Positions 57,894 through 64,000 of a stretch of DNA of 64,000 nt are shown here, in pieces. Under the pieces are notes generated by a model, which was given only the letters and a program-made list of their open reading frames with translations, was not told the DNA's origin and searched no databases. The position numbers and the translations under genes are program-made. The stretch comes from Synanceia verrucosa. Its lineage: Eukaryota; Chordata; Actinopteri; Perciformes; Synanceiidae. Each line of letters starts with the position of its first letter. Position 1 is the stretch's first letter. The DNA lies in the NCBI GenBank assembly GCA_029721515.1, contig CM056562.1:6703267-6767266 (forward strand). Reading direction: 5' to 3'.

Positions 57894-58439
57894 CTGGGGA
57901 AAAAGGACCAGGATGCAAAGGAACATTTAAAAAAAAAAAAAAAAGCAATCCTACCTATAAAGATAACAGTGGATCATTTTCTAATGATAATTAGAAAAAA
58001 AAGTGGCACTGAAAAATGGCATTTCAAAATAGTAAGATATTCATTAAAAACCCACTTCATCACATATTTGGCTACAGACACTCACTGCTAATCTGTGCTT
58101 GATGATCCATCTTCCACTCGTGGTAGAGGAAGAAAATATTTTAGGATACACATAATTCATTTTACCTTGTAAATCTGAGGTGGATTCAGAGTTTGGTGTG
58201 TTTTTCAGCTGACCATGATTAAATATAGTCTTGTTTTACTCAAAATTGAAATATGAATGTCAATCGAGTTAAGTGTGACGTCATTTTCGATCACAGAATG
58301 TGCCTTTAAGTGACTCTTTGAATGTCTCAGGGCCTCCACATGCTGCATAGTGTGTATCATGGCGCTCTGAGGTTTATCACAAGCTGTGGAGCTCTAACTC
58401 ATCACTGTGTCTTATACAGCAAAGTAAACTGGCCATATG

Positions 58440-58888
58440 TACGTCAGCTCTGCCATTGGTATGTCTTAATTAACAAGGCTATTGTCTAGATGATTCCATC
58501 TTATTTATCATCTCTTTTAATCTTGAACATGAGGACCTACAGTCTCCTTTCTCAGGACTTCTTACATTTCACTGTTCCTGAGGTCAGAACAGAAATGGGG
58601 AAGAAAACTTTTAGTTTTCTGCTCAAACTACATGGAACATTTTGCAGTCGGAGCTCGAAATCCAGGATCTGATATCTCTTAATGAGAGTAAGAATTTTAC
58701 ATGAGTGCAAATGCTTTAACTGATTTTGTAAATTCATTTGTATCTTTTATATGTATGTCTGATGTAATTATGTGTTGAAACTGTTTCTAATATGAGCTGC
58801 CATTCTTGGCCATGTTTCATTTTCAAAAGAGATCATTGATCTCAATGGGACAAACCTGGTTAAATAAAGGTCAATAATAATAATAATA
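58440..58888 (+). mobile_element. Non-LTR retrotransposon 3' end (ORF2 tail plus 3' UTR)
   Basis: The + strand encodes IPSYLSSLLILNMRTYSL then SQDFLHFTVPEVRTEMGKK, then broken sequence matching the SAPAxWNxLQ region (KLHGTFCSRSSKSRI is frameshifted). Its 3' UTR has ttcttggccatgtttcattt, gatctcaatgggacaaacct and ggttaaataaaggt, ending in (taa)n. This is the standard 3' terminus of an abundant fish LINE. The 5' part is missing, as usual after incomplete reverse transcription. Confidence 0.85.
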
Positions 58889-61800
58889 ATGACTAGTATA
58901 GACACACTGCATACGAGCAGTGCTAAAAGCAGTACATTCAGTGATTGTTCGCAAAATGAGACGTGCAAACAGAGTGATGTGAAATGACATTTAAACAGAA
59001 ACCAGTTTAGAATACATCAATCGACTGATCGCTGCATTCCTGGTATATTCCACCATACTTTTGTGTGTTGAGGAGATCAATGATGTGAAAAAACACAGAA
59101 AACAGGAAGACAGCAGCACAGTGTGTAAAGAGGAGAATGAAAGAAAGGATGCGGGGTAGAAGGGTAAAAGTGTCAGGCCACTGTCGGCTTGAAGACCCCT
59201 GAGTGATAGTGCAGCTGTCTATAACACACGCACACACACAGTGCTATTACCTGTACAACACTCATTAACATCATTTAACTATTTATTTAGTTACATTTAT
59301 CAGTTGATCTATTGGGTCGTTTTTACAAGAGGACTGTAGCTATACTAATAACAATGATATAGACGTACAGTAGTATGTCAGCAATGCTGACTGGACACAA
59401 CAGCACACATTTGGTAGCCATTACATCCACTTTCATTCATCTTCCTATCATAATTGTGTAGGTGAGATGCAAATTAAGGTTCTCATCCCTGCTGGCTTTG
59501 AACAACGCTGCATTTTACTCCCGTTTGAACCAAACTTTCTAACTCAGCTAAGTCCAAATGTCCCCGAACAACAGAGGAACAGACAAAGAAGGGAAGAAAA
59601 GAAAAACTACAAAGACAGGAAAAAAAAACGAACAAATAAACAGAGCTCTTCCTGAAGTCCAAAGGCGCTAATGAAGAGAGAATTCTCCAGTTTAAGTGAA
59701 AACTTTTCTCCCCTACAGCGCTTGGCCTGCATCTCTAAAGTGACCGCGTCTGTCTGTTCCTTGGTGTGTGTGTGTGTGTGTGTGTGTGTTCTCCTGCTGT
59801 CCTGCTGTCTGGGGTGTGAAAGCGGGTGGCGGGTGTGCAGGGGACACAAGGAGACTGTGTGTGTCTCTACTCATATGAGTGTGTGCGTGTGTGTGTGAGA
59901 GTGAATGAACCCCCGCTGGGCTTGAACAGCAGCCTGAGCCACCAAAGCGCACACCAGGGCTCAGCGGGAGATGGCGGGCAGGCGTTGCCAGCCATTTGGT
60001 CCTGCAAGAGGTTCCAGGGGGCCGTGTGTATTTGCGTACGCCTGTGTGTATGTGTGTGTGTGCGCGACTGGGGGGGCTCACACCAGACCTGTTTACCCAC
60101 CAATTAGCATCAGATAGGCCGCCAGAAAGTTCCAGCAGTCAGCAATAGAGTGGTAGTGATAAGGAAGAGGAGAGCGATGAAACAGAAACAGGAGAGGACA
60201 GAAAGCAAAAACGCAGAGTTCTACACATTTGGCATCTGTTTACCGATCTACTGAACCAATATTTTCCATGTTTGACCTGATAAAGTTGTACACAGCAGGG
60301 TAGAGCAGACTCAGGGGCTTCATTACTGGGGACAACCTTGAGGAGGAGATCCAATGAGTCCTGATGCTTCAAATCCTTGTGACGAGGGCCTGTAAACCTC
60401 ATCGAGGAGCGAATTAAAGCTGTCTGAGTTATGAGATTCTTTCCCCTTCACCATTTTGTATCCCCAATCAAATTCAACACACATACATGCAAAAGACTGT
60501 CACAAAATGGCTGCTGGTAAGCACTATCAAATTAAAGCATAAAAAAAGAGAAAGCAAAGGAGAAATATCAGTGGAGAGCCAAGCCCTGGAGCAAGCGTTA
60601 AGGCCGATGGGTAGAGCAGAGGCTGAATATGTGGGGCTGGAGCTGGAAAATTCTCCCTGGACAATAATCTGCCTTCCAGCTAATTGGTGAATGGGCTCTG
60701 GGTTGGTGCCTGTGGCAGGAACTCTTGTTTGGGCCTAGGAGGCAATAGACTGAATGTTCAGTTAGCGGATAGCTGGGCCTGTTTGTATATGCCTGGCCTG
60801 ATGCACTATAGGACAGCTTGATAAGTATGGCCAGAGCTGCATGGGCCAGGGGCCTAAGGTAGGCTGGAATAGCTCTGGGGCTGCGGCCAGGTACAGTGGC
60901 TGCTGGGTAAGTGGGAGGTGGCAGAGGCGGTGGCTGGCTGGCTAGCTGGCTGGAGCAGCGAGGAAGAAGAGGGGGCCCAGTCTGCACTGCCTGCCTAAGT
61001 GGGCACTATTCAAGCTGTTGCCCATTAGATGTGGGGTGCCAGGGCCTGACCAAGCACGGAGTTTGCAGCACCCCATGGTGCAGCCGGCATCCCACGCCAG
61101 AACCACCAAATGCCGCGGTTTATCAGAGAACGAGCACAAATTGGAGTCAGACGGTGGACTTGGAGGAATTGGAGACATTTACCAACGCCAGACACCACTG
61201 ACCCCTGTTTGGACTAAAGTAAAAGAGACTATACTCTCTCCCAATTAACACAATATCACGCAGATACATATCACACAAAGTGACGTCTGTCAGTCTGTGA
61301 ACACACACAATTATCTGTGTAAATGTACACAGAATATATTTGGAGTCATTTCAAATAACTAAGAATCACTGACATGATTGATGGAGCTGTCAAACTTCAG
61401 TTACTAAAAACAAGGTGAAGACGAATATTGTGTCAAAATGACATACGTAAAACTAAAGGGAACAAACCTTTGGATCAATGCATATTCATAAGTTTGCCCT
61501 GAGACGTTTCTCTGTCGCAAAACAATTGGTGTGAAATGCACATACAGGTGAACAGATTGTGAACTCAGCCTATAGCACAAAGATGCAAACACACATGCAT
61601 TGTTCTCGACAGAGTTGAAGAGGAGGTGGAGGACGACTAGATAGTGTAACACAATTTGCATTAACAGCTATATTCATGGCATAAATTGGAAACATTATCA
61701 AACAATGTTAATGAATATGGTTTTAGATATAACTTTCATAATCATCAGACAATGATAGATTTGTATATTACTGGTCATATCTTAAACAGCTTAGAACTAT

Positions 61801-62499
61801 TTAACAGGTTCAATAAAAATAGAAAACTAATGATCTCTGAATTCCATTTTTAAGAAACACTGAAATTAAATTGATACCTTTAAATATATAGGTAGGTTTG
61901 AAAAGTCAATTACATTTCCATTCAAATTCGTTGTTTTAAATGATACACCTGCAGCTCAAGCAGACACTTGAAATGCACTCTTGCTGTACTATAAATTACA
62001 AATGTTAATCATTTCTTCAGCTGCTGAAAATGGTGACACATGTGATGATTCATTTTTGTGGAGAAATTCCAGTAGAGCCACAGCTATTAATGCTAGACCA
62101 CATCAGTCAGATTGCATTAATATTCCAGTTTGATACACAGAACTACAACTACAGACGGAGGCCTTGTGCAGGCCTATCTAACCGATACTCCCAAGAAAGG
62201 ATTGGGAGCGTGCTGCAGAGAAAATACAGCTCCATGTTGAACCTTTGCTGTGCTGCGTATCGTACACGTGGCTTACAATAAACTGATATCTGAATTGTTG
62301 AGGAAGTCGCACAAATTCCTCTCACCCGCACCTCAATGTGTTTTAGCACATTTTCATTAAACACTGGGGTGATGAGAGTCAATCACTCCCACATGTTTCT
62401 TCTGACACTCCCCTCGTCGTCTCGCTGCTCTACTTTATGAAAGAAATGAATCAAACACAGAGGTGGCCTGATGCAGCCTCGCTGCTCCTTTGCTCTGCC

Positions 62500-62785
62500 A
62501 GCCCATCTTTCCATCTTTCCATCTATTCATCCACAGCGTTCTCATCTCTGCTGCGATCCTTTTTTCTGCTATTTCCATCTCTCCCTCCTCCCTCCTCTTT
62601 TCCCTCCCACCCTTTTTCCTGTAACTAAACTGGCTGTGTCTCTCTCCATCTGCTGGTTCTTCCTTCAGCGGCCCTGCACCTGTTCACACCTCCTCTCCTG
62701 TTGGCCACCTCTTCTCTCTTCTCCCCCCCATCTCTCCCTCTCTCTCCCTCTCTCTCCCCATCTCTCCCTCTCTCTCTCGCCTCAG
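62500..62785. repeat. C/T-rich tract with (TC)n runs
   Basis: The + strand is dominated by pyrimidines (tctctccctctctctccc), a mirror of the purine tract in akt3 intron 2. Confidence 0.8.
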
Positions 62786-64000
62786 TGCGATGCTGCCAGG
62801 CCCGTTCCTGGCTCAGTTAGTCTCTCTGTCATTCAATCCATCTGTCGGCAAGTCAACTTTGTTTACAGCGGGCGGCCCAAGCCTCTTTTCTTCTTCAAGG
62901 AGCACTAAAGCCCCCCCCACTGCCACCAAGGTCAGCAGTGAGCCAATCATGCCTGAAAAACAAAAAACTGCAACTATTAAATTTTAAAAAAAAATAAATT
63001 TGCCCTCCCTCCTCTGACACACACACGCGCACACATCAGCATGGACAATAATTCTCTTGAAATATGCACAAATTAAATCTTTCACTCTCTCGTGCCCATG
63101 AATAAATACATGCATGTACACACAGACGGCTACAAATGCATGACCCTCACAGAAACAAACATTTGCTGTTACAGCACACATTCCCACAGAGAAAAAAAAA
63201 AACTAGCTAGCTGTCTAGTAATTAGCTGCTGATTGGCCTCTGTTATTCTCTATCTGCTCACAAAACAGAACGAGAGAAGTTTAAAAGTCTTAATTGGCAC
63301 AGATGACTGATGGGCTTAACACAGGCAGCATGGGCATCTGTGATTTTAAAAATAAGCACACAACATACGTACAATATGTTCCCATACTGACCCAACCCAG
63401 AAGCCCAGGACTCTACAGAAATAGTTGTGGTTAGCATATGTGGCAGGGCTGAGGGTTGAATCAATTTCAGCTGAGAAGGTAAATGACTGGCTACAATTAA
63501 TTAAAGTTACCACTCCTTAGACATTTGATAAAGTGAATAATACATGTTATATTGATGTAGGATGGCAGAATGGAAAAATAACCAAATAAGAGAAAAAAAA
63601 ATGTTACCATATCTACAATACACGTCTACATCGCTAATTGCAATGCATGTATAATTTCTAAAAGACAAAAGAAAGGTTGACAGAAAGTTTGAGATGAGAG
63701 GTGTGCAAACTAAAAATGTGCGCCACATGGAGTGTTCTCTCCAGAGAAAGCTCAATAGTTGGGACTGACTTCACACTTGAGACATACCTGCTGTTGTTCA
63801 AACACCCCTCACACCTCGCACCCTGTTATGAGCTGGGGGGAAACTGACAGGAAGTAACGTGTCATCTCTCCCTTGTGACCCACCCTAGTCATTTTCAGTG
63901 ATTTATTATTTTCTTACTTCCTCACCTCTTCCTAAATTCTCCTGCACCCTCTGCAAACTCCTCTATTCACTTCTGGGTCATTAGATCAGGTGCCTAGCGA

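Larger units (their letters stand above)
57894..64000. other. Right-hand segment, probably sdccag8 intron; no exon recognised
   Basis: Apart from the LINE end and a (GT)n at 59763-59789, the sequence is mainly unique. A C/T-rich stretch at about 62500-62785 includes (TCTC) runs. TAATTA-bearing blocks at 60090-60130 and 63200-63290 look like possible conserved non-coding elements. No upstream sdccag8 exon with a usable frame and splice sites was found. Confidence 0.5.

Noticed and set aside
60139..60402. Open frame MRFTGPRHKDLKHQDS on the - strand
   Set aside because: Looks somewhat protein-like but matches no SDCCAG8 region I know and lacks splice sites in a fitting phase.
63780..63830. sdccag8 upstream exon ending at an aacagcag|gtatgt donor
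   Set aside because: All three - strand frames before this good donor contain stops.

Overview
The window is vertebrate genomic DNA, most probably from a teleost (percomorph-like) fish. The evidence is split genes with vertebrate exon structure, very dense (CA)n/(GT)n microsatellites, and fish-type mobile elements: Tc1-like and piggyBac-like DNA transposon derivatives, hAT-like MITEs, tRNA-like SINEs with an (ATGG)n tail, and non-LTR retrotransposon 3' ends. Nothing bacterial is present.

Two protein-coding genes were recognised, arranged tail to tail. On the + strand, 9908-31038 carries twelve consecutive coding exons of an AKT3-type serine/threonine kinase. They cover exon 2 of the PH domain through the stop codon. 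With the missing first exon (46 coding bases, upstream of the window) the model sums to 479 residues, the length of vertebrate AKT3. A long 3' UTR probably runs to an AATAAA at 35238. On the - strand, the last four coding exons of SDCCAG8, a centrosomal/ciliary coiled-coil protein, lie at 57893-57766, 54278-54170, 53054-52923 and 37412-37247. Its earlier exons were not found and probably lie beyond the right edge. As I recall it, human chromosome 1q43-q44 has the same AKT3/SDCCAG8 tail-to-tail order.

Layout: 1-9907 is akt3 intron 1, rich in transposon remnants. 9908-31038 holds the exons, with three large introns (2, 3 and 9) full of repeats. 31039 to about 35265 is 3' UTR. About 35266-37080 is the short intergenic space, holding a MITE, a broken Tc1 transposase and a LINE fragment. 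37247-57893 is the sdccag8 tail, including a 15.5 kb last intron. That intron contains a 210-bp palindrome, a 2.1-kb minisatellite of about 45 units of 44-47 bp, a Tc1 fragment, a hAT-like MITE and many microsatellites. 57894-64000 is sdccag8 intronic or upstream DNA with a LINE 3' end.

The two genes are not known to act in one pathway; synteny links them. The most interesting structures sit where they converge. The akt3-sense strand beyond the akt3 3' end carries a tandem array in which most units have AATAAA followed by GTGTG, so it could act as a repeated poly(A)/termination zone. The last sdccag8 exon has a 3' splice site whose upstream tract is a pure (UG)26 repeat instead of a pyrimidine tract.
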